From: Falciphora oryzae | Lineage: Eukaryota; Ascomycota; Sordariomycetes; Magnaporthales; Magnaporthaceae | Reading direction: 5' to 3' | Assembly (NCBI GenBank): GCA_000733355.1 | Contig: JNVV01000070.1 | Location: 108,139-172,138 of the forward strand | Length of the DNA: 64,000 bases | Notes under the pieces: model-generated | The model's input: the letters and a program-made list of their open reading frames with translations, nothing else | Databases searched by the model: none | Told to the model about the DNA's origin: nothing | In this document: one piece after another, positions 24,256 to 36,550 of the stretch | Position numbering within the stretch: position 1 is the stretch's first letter | Layout: each line of letters starts with the position of its first letter | Made by a program: the position numbers and the translations under genes

Positions 24256-24930
24256 TCAATATAAAAAAATGCACCGTTCAAGCATAAGTCCTTTATTATA
24301 GCCATGCACGACCTGGGCATGGATATGGTTATGCATACAAATGGAGGAGTCACACAGCAGCCGTGAATAGCAAATAAGGGGCACGGAATGGAAAAAAGAG
24401 CCGGAAATTCCACAGCCGCGATAACTGCCACAGCTGAGTCGAAAGCGATAGCGGCGCTGCGGCTCAGGCCGGCGACGATTATCTTGCGGACGGCCGAAAA
24501 CAAATCGCCCTGGCCGACGGGGATCCATGCCTTGGAGATGGGCGCGAGGACGGAGAGGTTGACGTAAACCCTGCCGGAGCAGATGAAGACAACGAAAAAG
24601 GTGATGGTAAAGTAGGCGGCGGCGGTGGTGACATAGACGGAGGCTTTTCACGCGAACGGCATTTCGGAGGCGGGGGTAGCGGCGGGGAGGGAAGAATCGC
24701 TACCGGAGTCGAACTGATGCAAAGGCGCAGCTGTTAGCGAGGAATACGTGGTCGGGAAAGCGGCAGGGCAGGGTAAAAATGGAACTGTGGCGGAAGAGAT
24801 GTGCAAAAGCGCGACGTAGATTTCAAGATCTCCTCCTGTAGGCCCGACACCTCATGAGCCTCTGCTAGCGCATCCCAGTCCATAATCCCCGAGACCTGGC
24901 CGGGCCCATGCACCCTTTGGGGCCTCAATG
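24256..24930 (-). pseudogene. Relic of an integral membrane protein
   Basis: On the minus strand a hydrophobic reading frame runs from about 24730 down (TTAAAYFTITFFVVFICSG, then VNLSVLAPISKAWIPVG and SAVRKIIVAGLSRSAA). It has a TGA at 24650-24648, just after SEMPFA, where CGA would be expected to read through. Further upstream is a plausible segment, WDALAEAHEVSGLQEEIL (about 24870). The frame loses protein character after about 24400. It was probably a multi-pass membrane protein; the family is not recognised. Its closeness to the P450 gene could mean a former cluster, but that is speculation. Confidence 0.35.
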
Positions 24931-25183
24931 GATCCTTATGTACCTGTGCTCATATGTTCTGCAGCCAGCAGCCTGGCAAAGGAGTAGAGAAATGCTTGAC
25001 TGATATGACTAACTGAACAAAGGTGTCTACAGGTATCGTATCACTGGCTCTCCTACACGGCTTCGTCTTCGTCTCCTTGCGTCACCATACGATGAAAAGT
25101 TCGCTCAGTGGAGATGCCTCTGTGAATCTTGATTCCCTTCAAACCCCCTCATCTTCCGCGAACGAATCTGCCAACGGACGCCC

Positions 25184-27197
25184 TTATTCGTTGTCGACCT
25201 CGAGCGCATCCAGATCGAGCTCCTCCTTCCTCCGCCTGTACAACATCCTGGCCTCCTGGTTGACAAGCTGGTCTATCCCGAACGTCACCGCCTCCGTCGT
25301 CGTGCCGGGCGCCAGCTGCCAGTCGTACTTAAGCAGCAGGTGGCAGAGCGCGAGCTTGACCTCGTTGGCCGCGAAGAAGCGGCCCGGGCAGGCGTGCTTG
25401 CCGTGGCCGAAGGCCAGGTGGTCGGGGGTCGTGGATACGAGCGAGCTCGTGTGCTCGCCGCCGGGCCGCTTGCGCATTTCGAAGAACCGGTAGGCGTCAA
25501 ACTTTTCCGGGTTTTTGTGGATGGCCGGGTTCATCATATTGCGCGAGTCCACGGCCACAACTTCGCCTTTGCGGAGGTGGATGCCGCCCTCCAGCTCGAC
25601 GTCGGCCATCACCTTGCGCTGCATGCCCGCTGGATTTTGGCGCTGATTGTTAGCAGCCTGGGAGGTGAGAAGCAGTCGATCCAGTGATTGGGTAGGGACG
25701 GAGTGCGAGCGGCTTGGGGGGGGGGGGGGGGGGCCTTTTCACCAAGTGGTGAAAATACCAATCGGCTCACCCATATGAACAGGCTTAAGCCGCTGGGCTT
25801 CTTTGATAGCGCTGTCGAGGAGCTTCAGACTGGTGAGCGAAGTCTTCTTCCAGCCGTTCGCCCCCAGCACCTGCACTATCTCCTCCCTTAAAGGCCCAAC
25901 ACATTCCGGGCTCGCGGCGAGGTGCAGCATGGTCTGACAGACCAGGTCCGACGTCGTGTGGATGGCCGCCACCGAAAGAAATAGCTGCATGTCGACGGGG
26001 CAGTAGTCTGCTCCGGCTGCGGCCCATTCGTCTTCGGACCACTCTATGGCGTCATTGTACACGGGTGGCGGGATACCCTTGGCGGCGCATTCCTGCCTCT
26101 CTTTGCGCCGCTGATTAACGAGTGGCATGATGAGTTTGTGGGCGCGGGAGTGCTGCTGCCGCACAGCCCGGCAGCCAGGGTCGGTGTAATAAACGAAAGG
26201 TTTTAAAAGGAAAGGGACGCCCTGCATCATTTTGATGGACTTTACAAGCACGAGAGTATAGTTTTTGGTGATGTCCAGCCACTCTTCGTTGCGGCAGAGC
26301 TCGGGTCCTAAAAAGATGCGCGAGGAGATGCGGGCCACGATGTCCAGCAGTCCTTTGTAAATCTTGACCTCGGTCCATTCTGTTTGCTCTCGTCAGTCTG
26401 GCTAGCCAGCCATCTTTCGTCCGATGTGCGGGCAGGATTTTGGGCGGGGCGCGACGGGGGAAAAGACTTACCAGGGCTGTCTCCTAGTGATTTCTGGAGT
26501 GCGAACGTGGTTTCCTCGGCGAGGGCCTCGGTAACAGTGTCTACAAGCGCGGGCTAATTAGCATAATCAGGAGGCTCCCGAGGCCATGAGATCAGTCGCT
26601 GGGCGGCCTACTCAAGCGCTTGGTCAAGTGCTTGTTGATCACCTTGACCGGAGCGTCAGAGGGATGGTTAATCAGGACGCCATTAGAACCGACGCCCGTC
26701 ATCCAGTTAAACGCTGCCTGCGCGGGATCAAAACGCCCAAGGGTCAACTTCTGATCAATCCAACACGGCGACGGCCCAGAGAAAAGGGAGGGAAGGGGGG
26801 GTTAACGTACATCAGCGAAGATCTGCCGAAAGTTAAGCCGAGGGTTGTTCCGAATCTCTTGGGCCTTCTCCGGGGGCAAGATGGTCCAGGTCCCTCTGGG
26901 GGTGAGAACGCTAAAAGGGTTTCCACGGAAGCGCTCCCTGGCCTCGCTCAGGATCCTGATTGAGTCTTTGGCGAACTCGGCCTTCTTCTGCCCGGCCGTC
27001 CCGAACGGCCCGGGCGGGTTGGCGACGGGTATGTTGCTGCGCTTGCCGCCCAGCAGGGAGCTCGTGAGGGTGGGCACGATGATGAGGGCAAGCAGCGTCA
27101 GAATGACCATCGTGGGGTTGTCCAGTCCGAGGGACTGGCTGCCGACCTGCAGCCTTTGGAAGAAAGCCGCGTCGGCAACGGCAGAGCTGGCGACCAT
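25184..27197 (-). CDS. Cytochrome P450 monooxygenase (CYP68 / ent-kaurene-oxidase-like)
   Basis: Predicted 549-aa membrane-anchored haem monooxygenase in five exons: 27197-26811, 26750-26612, 26540-26472, 26379-25771, 25629-25184 (introns 60, 71, 92 and 141 bp, frames consistent). An N-terminal helix (TMVILTLLALIIVPTLTSSL) anchors it in the ER. The I-helix region reads LFLSVAAIHTTSDL, the pattern I associate with fungal CYP68-type enzymes. The ExxR motif is E392-A-Q-R395, and the haem loop is FGHGKHACPGRFFA with Cys482 as axial ligand. The last intron contains an 18-G run on the plus strand and uses the acceptor after AATCCAG; the nearer CAG at 25658 would give an immediate stop. Substrate unknown: relatives oxidise terpenoids and other secondary metabolites. 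No terpene cyclase is visible nearby. Confidence 0.85.
25716..25733. repeat. Run of 18 G inside a P450 intron
   Basis: Homopolymer of 18 G on the plus strand (C on the coding strand), within the last intron of the P450 gene. It does not touch the reading frame. Confidence 0.9.
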
Positions 27198-28298
27198 GAC
27201 GGAATCTGTTTCCTCGCGTCGGATGGAAGCCTCGCGGACGGTATCGAATACTAAGGAGAACGAGAAGTGTTTGTTCTGGGATGCGTGCTGAGCCGGGGAA
27301 CTCCGCAAACAGGCTGCCTCTGCTGCTGGCTGAGGTGTCTCGTGAGTTATTAGCTGGAGAGCTGGGCCGATGGCGCACTCTGGCTGGTATTTAGACACGA
27401 TCTGAAAGAAACCACCTGGTGCGATGCGGGACGGCTGATATATAGGCAGACCAGACTGAGTTAGCTGCAGCTTGTCGAGACTGTGGCTTCCCTCTTTGCT
27501 GCAATCGGGTCGGCTTCTAAATCGGGCGCCGAGAAAGACCGGCCGGATGGCAGGGAGTTGTGGATCCGACCATGCTTGAGAGCAAAAAAGTGGTTCGTGG
27601 AAGCAAGCTCGTCGCGGCAAATGTTGGTATTTGCATAATCTGCAACCTTGAACGCGCGACGTAACCTGAGCCATCCCTGCTACAAGGGGGTCTCAGATAC
27701 TCTCATTGGCGGCCGGCTTGCGTGGCGGGCGATGACATCCGGGCTTAGGACAAGACCGCCCCGAGGGCCGAGATCTCGCCGAAGCCGCGCGGGGCGGGGG
27801 TGTTGTTCAGAGAAACGTCGTCGTTTTGGCGTCCTCTGTAATAATGCTTGTCGACGCGGGACAAGCCGCATTGGCCGTTCCACCGTGAGCATTTTCCTAG
27901 CGCTCTGCTGATGGTATTCTGCGCACGGGGCCCGTAATCTCACCACGTAGAACCGGACGCCTTCGATGACGCAGATCAGCAGCGGCGCGGGGTCGGAGGA
28001 GAGGTCGGGCGACGAAAAAAAGCGTCAAAAAGAGTAGCGGTTGGAAGTACAAAACGGCAGTAGGCTGTGGTCACGCCCTGGCACCTCCATGGCTTCGACG
28101 CCTTCAATGCCATGTTGACGGTGACGTGCAAGACGTCCAAGCGATCGATGCTAATTCCCGGCTACGGCACCTACAAGGCCGAAAACCGGGACCGCGTCCT
28201 CGGCCGCCAACTGCTATTGGCCGACTGGACATGCCCCAAGGCCCAAGGTCGTCAAATTCACTACAATTCTGAAGCTTCGCACCCTCCTCCACTCTTTC
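27198..28298. other. P450 upstream region, no gene seen
   Basis: No supportable gene. The P450 promoter should lie in the first several hundred bases. A short plus-strand frame at 28067-28354 merges into the dispersed repeat and is probably not coding. Confidence 0.4.
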
Positions 28299-28620
28299 CA
28301 ATTCTTAGCATGGTTCTGTTAGTGCACACTGCCAAATTGCATACAAATCCTTAACACCCCGCCAAATCAAGCGGTCAACACCAACACTAACGGCCCCCTA
28401 GCCAATAGGGTGGCGCAATACGCTTTCCCCAGCGGCCCGCCTCCCGAAGGAGCGCAACGTTGCCGCCCCGGCCCCGCGTGATAGCACAACCGATTACGCC
28501 ATCCCCTTTACGAAACGTCCAGCGCCCTACAGAGCCCGACTAGGGCCAGGAAGCACTTACGGCGTCGGCACCGGCACAAGTGCCCCGATAGGCCCGAACG
28601 CGCAGCGTGCAACACGCGAC
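28299..28620 (+). repeat. Dispersed repeat, copy 1 (TGTTAGTGCACACTG family)
   Basis: Matches 63660-64000 in the same orientation. It starts at CAATTCTT-GCAT, runs through TGTTAGTGCACACTG-CAAATTGCATACA and TCCTTAACACC, then more diverged shared blocks (CCAATAGGGTG, GCCGCCCCGGCCCC, CACCGGCACA-GTGCCCC). The TGTTAG start is LTR-like, but homology extends about 18 bp upstream of it, so the true end is unclear. Confidence 0.75.
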
Positions 28621-30682
28621 GGAGCCTCCCTTCCCCCTACCCCGCCATATCCCTCAACACCCTAACACACCGGCCGACTTCCATCCTGCGGCATGACCGA
28701 CAGCGGCGGTGGTGGGGGATGGAAACTTCCCAAGTCTATTTTGGTCTACAATGTGTATATCTCTCTCTTGCTCAGCGCCGTAAATGAGACCTCCGCCGCA
28801 TATAACCAAGGCCCAATCTCCAGCTCTCTCAAGCGAGCACTTTTACCTCCTTCATAACGAGCACACCGTCGTCCAGCTGCACGCCGGACGGAGATGCCTC
28901 GGCGCCGCCAATCGGCGCAACTGCGGTGCTGGACCTCTCGTAGGGGAAGCGCTCGAACAAAGGCAGGTGGTGCCTCAGCCGTCGCCTGACTAAGGCGCTC
29001 GTCGGGCCGGATGGGTGCCTCCGAGGCTGGCAGGGACGCATTCGGCGTTGCGAGCCCGACCAGGTGTTAGGGAGCGGCTTGTCGCGGGTACTGGTGACGC
29101 GTGGCGCGCGGGTCGTCGCGCAGGACACGGTGCTCGGGAGTGAAGGCGGGGAAGGGGTCCCGCAGGTGCAGCCACTTTGCGGCCAGCGGCGGCGGTTGAG
29201 AGGCGGGTCGATGCGTCGTGGTCTCTGTCCGCCTTTTGCGTTCGTGCGTGTCAGCGTAGAGAGTCTCAAAGCCGGGGAATGGCGCGGCGCAGGGGAAGCA
29301 CCCACGCTGCGGGACGCTCAACTCGGGACGTAGTCCTCTGGGTGGCAATATGACAAGTAGAGATCGTCGACTCCGACAGAGATTCTGGCGGCTGTCGCGC
29401 GACGAAAGTTCGTTGTCGGAATGGCCTGGCACGTTCACTCAAGAAAAATCAGAAGGTGGCACTCCTACGAGACGTCGACAGCAACAAGCAACCTTCCAAA
29501 AAGTTATAATTCCGCGCAGTTTAAGACGTCGAAAAAATGCATGGGAATAAACTAAAAGCCTGCGCGATCATTCGTATCAATTTCCTGTTATTGTTGCTAA
29601 TAAACTGATGGATTGGGAGGGATTGAAAACTTCGAGCGAGGTCACTTTCCTTCTGTGTCCCGATATTTTTTGAGTGAACGTGCCTGGTTCAGCTGCACGC
29701 CCCGCCGCAGCGGGTCGAAGTTGCTTGAGTACATTCGGCCCTTGTGCGGGCAGACGCGCATCATGTGCCGTGTGCTGTGGCGGTACAGCGCCCGCTTGGC
29801 ATCCCCGGGCCTACTGTTGCTCACGATGCACTCAAGGAGCTCCGTCTCCTTGTTGAACTAATGGACAGTGCTGCGTGCGTGGTAATTGGCCTGGCACTAC
29901 CAGCCCCCGTTTTTGCAGTCGAACTTAACATAAAAAACATCGATAGGTATGCGTGGCTTCGCCGCGGAAAGCAGCTCTGCGGGTTGCGATCCCAACGGCG
30001 CCGATGTCAACACGCCAAGTTTGGATAACCCGCCCGCGACCGATCGCATGCCTGATCAAAGGCTATTGTGCTCCGCTGGCGCTTCCATTTGACGGAAAGG
30101 ATTCCTGACCCTCGGCACCCAACTGCATATCCGCGATGTCTTTGTGTCGGAGGTAGGCCCGTGCCCTATGCACGGGCCCTACCAGGGCCATTTAGCCCTC
30201 CCGGGCCTGTGCCCTGCACAGGCTTCTAGAGTAGTCCACAACACAACACTCGTTCCAGGCTGTGTTGCCTGCATTCACCTCCCACACTTTGACCTCCCAC
30301 TCGTTTTGCTCCTTTTCGAAATTAGCGAGGTCGGTGACAACCTGGGGCGGGAGTCGCCGAACACGACCATGCTAGGGCGGCCCAAGCCGACGAGTATGGG
30401 GCGCGCGTTGGGCTGACCCCGTGGTGTGTCAGCGGCGGAAGCTTCAGCCACAAAAGGAGGCGCACGCCGTTAGTTGTCCAGCCAATGATAACCGCCTTTT
30501 AATATTCACATTGATTGGTGAAAATCCACGCTTTAGGATTGGAGGAGAGCGAAAACGTTACGTTACGTAAAAGTCACGTGATTTTTCTCAGTGGTTTTAG
30601 CAGCCTCTCTTTTTTCTCGCGCGCCCGTCCTAAGAGCCTTTCGTTCCTCAAGGCACACGTCTTGCCGAACGTCCGTTTTGAG
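28621..30682. other. No supportable gene
   Basis: Several 60-160-codon frames on both strands with no domain. The minus strand around 28830-29440 has protein-like pieces in three different frames and could be an old gene relic. The last 200 bp should hold the promoter of the NLR starting at 30683. Confidence 0.4.
30156..30223. repeat. Two related short hairpins
   Basis: 30156-30178 has 9-bp arms (GGCCCGTGC / GCACGGGCC) around CCTAT. 30205-30223 has 8-bp arms (GCCTGTGC / GCACAGGC) around CCT. The two share layout and partly sequence, suggesting duplication of a palindrome. No function assigned. Confidence 0.6.
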
Positions 30683-33600
30683 ATGGAGCGTAAACGACCT
30701 TGGCCCGAAGACCCTACTGAAACGAGCTCGCCCCACCCGCCAAAGCGACAAAATACCTTCCACCATGACTTGGGCGATGTGGTTCACGAACCGCGAAACG
30801 GCTCGCCCACCCCACGACATGATCATTATACCATCGCCTGGATCTGCGCGCTTCACATAGAGGTGGCAGCAGCTCGGGCCATGCTGGACGAGGTTCACGA
30901 GCCCCTGGCCACGCGAACGAACGATACCAACACATACATACTGGGACGCATCGGGCAGCACAACGTCGTCATTGCATGCTTGCCGACTGCCCAGTACGGA
31001 ACAAATAACGCAGCAAACGTATTGACCCACCTCATCGGCACCTTCACATCGATCCGCCTGGGCCTAATGGTCGGGGTCGGAGGCGGAGTGCCGAGCAGAG
31101 CCGACATACGCTTGGGCGACATCGTCGTCGGAACGAGGGTGACGCAGTGTGATTTGGGGAAGATCGTTGAAGATGGGCGGATCCGGCGAACAGCGCCCCC
31201 GAAGATTCCTTCTCCGTTGTTCGGCACAGCTTTGCAAGTCTTGCGCGCGGGACATGAGATGGGGCCTAGTCGAGTCCCATCTATTTTGCGGGAGAAGTTG
31301 AACAAACAACCTGGGTACGGTCGCCCGAGCTTACCCGATCGCCTCTTCGCCGCGACGTATGAGCATGCATCTCCAACGCCTGGCTGTGACGGATGCGACG
31401 AGTCGAAGCTGGTGTCGCGGGGCAGGCCGGCGTCGGATGGCCCGATCATACATTACGGCGGCATAGCCTCCTCGAACCAGGTGATGAGAAACGGCATGAT
31501 GCGGGACAAGGTCGCCCGAGAACTGGACGCTATATGTTTTGAGATGGAGGCCGCTGGATTAATGGACATCCTCCCTTGCCTCCCGATCAGGGGAATTTGC
31601 GACTACTCAGACTCTCATAAGAGCAAGGAGTGGCAAAGGTATGCCGCAGCGACGGCAGCTGCGTACGCAAGGGAATTGCTGGATGTGCTACCAGCCGCTG
31701 AAGCACCTACAAAAGTTTCCTACGTGCGCAACACTCGTGAGTCAGTTCGGCAGCTTGAAGATTTGTCCCAGTCATTGTTTCTCACACACGGTATACAGGT
31801 CAAGATTCACCGCACGATCATCGGCTGCACCTGCTGGATTCGCTCAGATTTGAGCAGATCGATGCTCGGAAGCTGACCATCAAATCAGCTCACGCCAAAA
31901 CATGCCGATGGTTCCTCAATCACCCGGGCTACCAGGCCTGGCTTGATCCCGGACGGCTGGCAGAACACCGCGGTTTTCTGTGGATTCGTGGCAAACCAGG
32001 CGCTGGCAAGTCGACAATCATGAAGTTCGTATGCTCCCAGACAAAGAACAAAGCCCGCGGCACACATGCAGTGGTTGCTTCCTTCTTCTTCAATGCTCGA
32101 GGCGAGCGCTTAGAGAGGTCCATCTCTGGGATGTATCGATCGTTGCTACTCCAGCTGCTCGAAGGGTATCCCGATCTCCAGACGGTTCTGGACGATCCTG
32201 ACCTTGTTCCGCGGAATCAAAGCAGCTGCCCTTGCTTGAACGTTCTCAAGGACCTTTTTCGCAACGCAGTTCTCAGCCTTGGCCAACGCTCGTTCACTTG
32301 CTTCGTTGACGCTCTGGACGAGTGTGACGAGCAGCAAGTCAGGGGCATGGTCCAAGATTTCGAAGAGCTGGCGGATCAATCCGCGAAAGACAGCGTTCTT
32401 CTCCGAATCTGCTTCTCCAGTCGGCATTATCCATACATCAACATACGGCAAGGCATCCGGCTCACACTGGAAGACCAGCCAGGTCATGCCGAAGACCTGG
32501 CAAGCTACATTGGAAGCCGCCTACAGAAAAATGACTCCGACCTTATCGAACAACTTCTCCAGAAGGCTGCTGGGGTTTTCCTCTGGGTCGTCTTGGTCGT
32601 CGATATCCTCAACGAAGAAGACGGATGGGGTGGAATGGCTCGGAGGAAGAGACTTGAGGAAATACCGGGCGATTTAAGCGAACTGTTCAAGAACATACTG
32701 ACGCGCGATCGCAAGAATATGGAGCATTTACTGCTCTGCGTCCTCTGGATTCTCTGCGCAAAGCGGCCGCTGAGACCGGAGGAGTACTACCACGCACTCT
32801 GGTCTGGACTATCCTTGAAGGGTTTGGTCGACTTTGAAGTCCCAGATGTCACCGTCTCAGATGCTGGTGACAGCGTCAGAAAGTGTGTCATCAGTTCCTC
32901 GAAAGGACTGGCTGAGATCACGAAGTCCAAGCAACCAACCGTGCAGTTTATCCACGAATCAGTCCGAGATTTCCTCATCAAGGACAAGGGTCTCCAGGAA
33001 TTGTGGCCTGATCTTGGATTCAACTGGGAGTCCCCAAGCCACGAGAGGCTCAAACAATGTTGCAACGCGTACATTCAACTCCCCAGCGTACGAGAGTCCG
33101 CCAGCAAGCTGCCACCAAAGGTTGAATCCAAGGAACAGACGGAATTTTCAGAGAAATTCCCTTTTTTGGAATATGCCAGCCAACATGTCCTCTCCCACGC
33201 CAATGCTGCGGCGGTCGCGGTTCCTCAAGATGACTTCTTATCTGGATTTCCCGTTTCCTACTGGATCAGCATCACCAACCTGTTCGAAAAGTTCCAGATT
33301 CGGCAGTACAGCCCGCGTGCAAGTCTTCTTTACATCCTTGCCGAGAAGAACTTGGCCGACCTTATTGGAATCCATCCTCAGAGGGAGTCCTGCTTTGATA
33401 TTGAAGATGAGCGCTATGGGCCGCCAATTTTTGCCGCTCTAGCTACCGGGAGCAACGAGGCGGTACGGGCATTCTTAGAAGTCCAGGCGCGAATCCACCC
33501 GCCAGAGTCTCCGCTTCACGACTTGTGCAAACGGTACACCGAGAATGGAAACAAACGTATTAACTTACGCCGCAGCTTCACTTTCTCGCGGAAAAGAGGT

Positions 33601-35052
33601 GTTCTCTTTCACGTCCTAGAGCAAGGCGACGAGGTAATCCTCGCTTGTCTCTATGCTTTGGGCAAGGTCGGCACTGAGTGGAAGGATGAGAAGGATAAGG
33701 ACGGTCAGACGCCGCTGAGCCGGGCCGCCGCGAAGGGATACGAGGGCGTCGTCAAGCTACTTCTCGAAAATGGTGCTGACGTCGAGTCGAAGGATAACAG
33801 TGGGCGGACGCCGCTGAGCTGGGCCGCCGCGAAGGGATACGAGGGCGTCGTCAAGGTACTTTTCGAAAAGGGTGCTGACGTCGAGTCGAAAGATAACGAC
33901 GGGCGGACGCCGCTATGGTGGGCGGCAGGAAGGGGGCACGAGGAGGTCGCCAGGTTGCTGGTCGCCGACTACCGAGTCGACCCAGACGCCAAGGATACGG
34001 GCGGGTGGATGCCGCTATGGTGGGCGGCGGGGGGGTACGAGAAGGTCGTCGGGCTCGCGATGGGCAAGGTCGACCCAGGCGCCGAGGATAAGGACGGGCG
34101 GACGCCGCTATCGCGGGCGGCAGAGGAGGGGCAGGAGGTGAGAGGGTCTTATTCGTGGTCCTGCAGGGTGGTCGCCGGGCTGCTGCTCGCCAACCACCGA
34201 ATCGACCCAAACGCCAAAGACAAGGACGGGTGGACGCCGCTTTCGTGGGCAGCAAAAATGATGCACGAGAAGGTTTTTAGGCTGCTGCTTGCCGACCACC
34301 GAGTCAACCCAGATGCCAAGGACAAGGACGGGCGGACGCCGCTTTCGCGAGCGACACAAAGCTGGCCGTCCGTAAATATCGTTAAGCTGCTGCTTGCCAA
34401 CCACCGAGTCGACCCAGACGCTAAGGATAAAGACGGGCGGACGCCGCTTTCGTGGGCAGCAAAAATGGTGCACGAGGGGGTTTTTAGGCTGCTGCTTGCC
34501 GACCACCGAGTCAACCCAGATGCCAAGGACAAGGACGGGCGGACGCCGCTTTCGTGGGCGGCACAAAACCGGCGGTCCGTAAATATCGTTAAGCTGCTGC
34601 TTGCCAACCACCGAGTCGACCCAGACGCCAAGGATAAGGATGGGCGGACGCCGCTATCGTGGGTGGGTCAGTCTGTGGCAGGGAGTATTTACAGGTCTGC
34701 TCACGTGGTCGTCAAGCTGCTGCTCGCCGACCATCGAATTAACCCAAACGCCAAGGATAAGGACGGGCGGACGCCGTTATCGTGGGCGGCACAAGACGGG
34801 CAGTCTGAACTGGTTATCAGGCCGCTGCTCGCCGACCACCGAGTCGATCCAGACGCTAAAGATAAGGACGGGCGGACGCCGCTTTCGTGGGCCGCCGAGA
34901 ACGGGCACGAGGCAGTCGTCAAGCTGCTGGCCGCCGACCACCGAATTAACCCAAACGCCAAGGATAAGGACGGGCGGACGCCGCTATCGTGGGCGGCAGA
35001 GAATGGGCACGAGGCCATAGTCAAGCTACTACAATCTTCTATGCTTCCATAG
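30683..35052 (+). CDS. PNP-type phosphorylase / NACHT / ankyrin NLR protein
   Basis: Predicted fungal NLR of 1435 aa in two exons, 30683-31736 and 31799-35052. The 62-bp intron has a GTGAGT donor and TACAG acceptor, and splicing joins ...SYVRNT-R-QDSPHDH... in frame. Residues about 49-335 form a nucleoside-phosphorylase-like domain (YTIAWICALHIEVAAARAM at the start; GICDYSDSHKSKEWQ and YAAATAAAYAREL at the end). NACHT follows with Walker A GKPGAGKST at 416-424 and a Walker B region SFTCFVDALDECDE. Residues about 983-1430 are 13 ankyrin repeats. An in-frame Met lies 56 codons upstream, but the start at 30683 leaves a normal short leader. In relatives the ankyrins sense, NACHT assembles and the N-terminal domain acts; some such domains cleave nucleosides or ATP, which I cannot show here. 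Confidence 0.88.
33691..35034 (+). repeat. Ankyrin-coding repeat array with a 207-bp duplicated dimer
   Basis: Thirteen units marked by DGRTPLSWAA-like codons. Units 6-7 and 8-9 form a duplicated pair with a 207-bp (69-codon) period, for example 34291 versus 34498, with long stretches identical in DNA. Several units replace the usual GADV turn by ADHRVNPDAKDKDG. Confidence 0.88.
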
Positions 35053-35859
35053 TTAGTTCCTCACAGTCCTCGCCACGCTCATCCTCCTCCTCCGCCTCCG
35101 TAGCCTCGGGTTGCTGCTTACTGGGATGCCCCGCATACGCCAGCCGGTAAATTAGGGTCCTCAGGCAGGAAGAGGCACGTACGCCCTAGACGGCCTGGGT
35201 GACATCCTCGACGGCCCTTTGGGCGCGGTCCAGCTCCTGCAGGACGCCCTCACACTCGGCGGCCAGCGCCTCCTCGTCGCCAGCTAGCCGCAGAGCAGCG
35301 AGAACTCGTCCGACGACGAGTCAACCACGCTGCCCATGGTCCAGCTCGCCTCCCTGCTGCTCCAGAGGTGCTCCATGTCCCGTGGCGGCGGGCGCCTTTG
35401 GAGAAGGAAGACGTAGCCGGAGCGGGGGACGAGGCTTGTTGAGTTCGAGGGGCCGAGGATTGTAAGCGTTACTAGGATTGTGTAAGAGTGGACGGTCGGG
35501 GTGGAGGTGGACGAGGAGAACGGTCCGACCTGCCGCACGATTGGGATTTCAAGGATTCCCAGGATTCCGAGGAGGGGGAGGAGGAAAAGGAGGAGGAATA
35601 GGAGGAGGAGCCGCTGTCTTTTGACTTCCTCGAGCTCCCTGGCTGACGATACCAACGACACAGCCGACGACGCCAGTTGCCCGCTGGCCCTCTTGTCTCT
35701 CCTCCTCATACGGGGTCACGGCTCTGGGCTCTGACAAACCCCAGCGCATATGTGCCGCTCGGCCACAGCCATGTGCCCCGTCTCCGCTGCCAGTGGATCA
35801 GTGGGACGAGCTTGTCTTGTTGTCAGTTGGGTGAGGCCAAGGCCGAGACTTCTATGACA
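35053..35859. other. No intact gene; short coiled-coil frame on the minus strand
   Basis: On the minus strand at about 35290-35187 a frame reads LAALRLAGDEEALAAECEG and continues as an amphipathic helix to a stop. It could be a leftover of an N-terminal helical region of a fungal NLR-type protein, but no start or continuation is seen. Confidence 0.3.
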
Positions 35860-36294
35860 GGTTGCGTTTTCGCGGGCCGGTTCGGCTTTTACCCCGTGGC
35901 TCAGGGCACGGACCTGCCCAAAGGCCTCATTGTGTTGGTGGTGGAATACGGGTCTGCGCGGTCTATACTGCCGCGGCCGTGGCGACGCTGGCCCCGTTTC
36001 GACTGGGACCGATACATCAACGCCCGGCCCGGACGCTACGTCAGCCCTCCCTGTTTAGCGGCGGCCAAAGGCTATCTATGGGGGACTGAGTGGCTGTTGG
36101 TCCACGGGGCGGACGTGGAGCCGGAGGGGGCCGCCGAGGGCACGGCGCTCACGGCGGCCCGCTCGCACGGCCGCAGGGCCGTCGTGGAGCTCCTCGTGCT
36201 GGTGGGAGAGGCCAAAAGGCTAATCGTCCGCGGCGCCCTACATGCGGTGGCTGGAGGAGACCTACCACGCCATCTTCAATCTTCAACGGGCTAA
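35860..36294 (+). pseudogene. Ankyrin-repeat fragment
   Basis: The plus frame ending at 36294 contains an ankyrin-like unit and a half: CLAAAKGYLWGTEWLLVHGA, then GTALTAARSHGRRAVVELLV. Upstream it runs to an ATG at 35677 with less convincing sequence. It lies just downstream of the PNP/NACHT/ankyrin gene but its repeats belong to a different subtype, so it is probably the tail of another, lost ankyrin gene. It may alternatively be a small intact ORF of 205 codons. Confidence 0.35.
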
Positions 36295-36550
36295 AGGGCT
36301 ATTCCAAGGAGTACGACGTGCAGGTGAGGAGTTGGGAGGCGAGCTACAATTAACAACAACGTCTTGTTTCTTCTTCTTTTTTTTCTACCAACCTATTTTC
36401 CATTTGGCAGTGGCTGTCATAGGCACACTTCTAGCACAGCCTCCTCCACGCCTCCCATCCCCTCGCGAATCGGGCAAACAGGCAGCCTGAGGGCCCCAAT
36501 AAAGAGGGCAGCCAGGCCCCAGTTGCAGAGAGGGCGCTGGTCTACAAAGT

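Noticed and set aside
25630..25658. Nearest CAG (25658) as acceptor of the last P450 intron
   Set aside because: With the donor at 25770 it creates an immediate stop; the acceptor at 25630 keeps phase and gives the expected family sequence.
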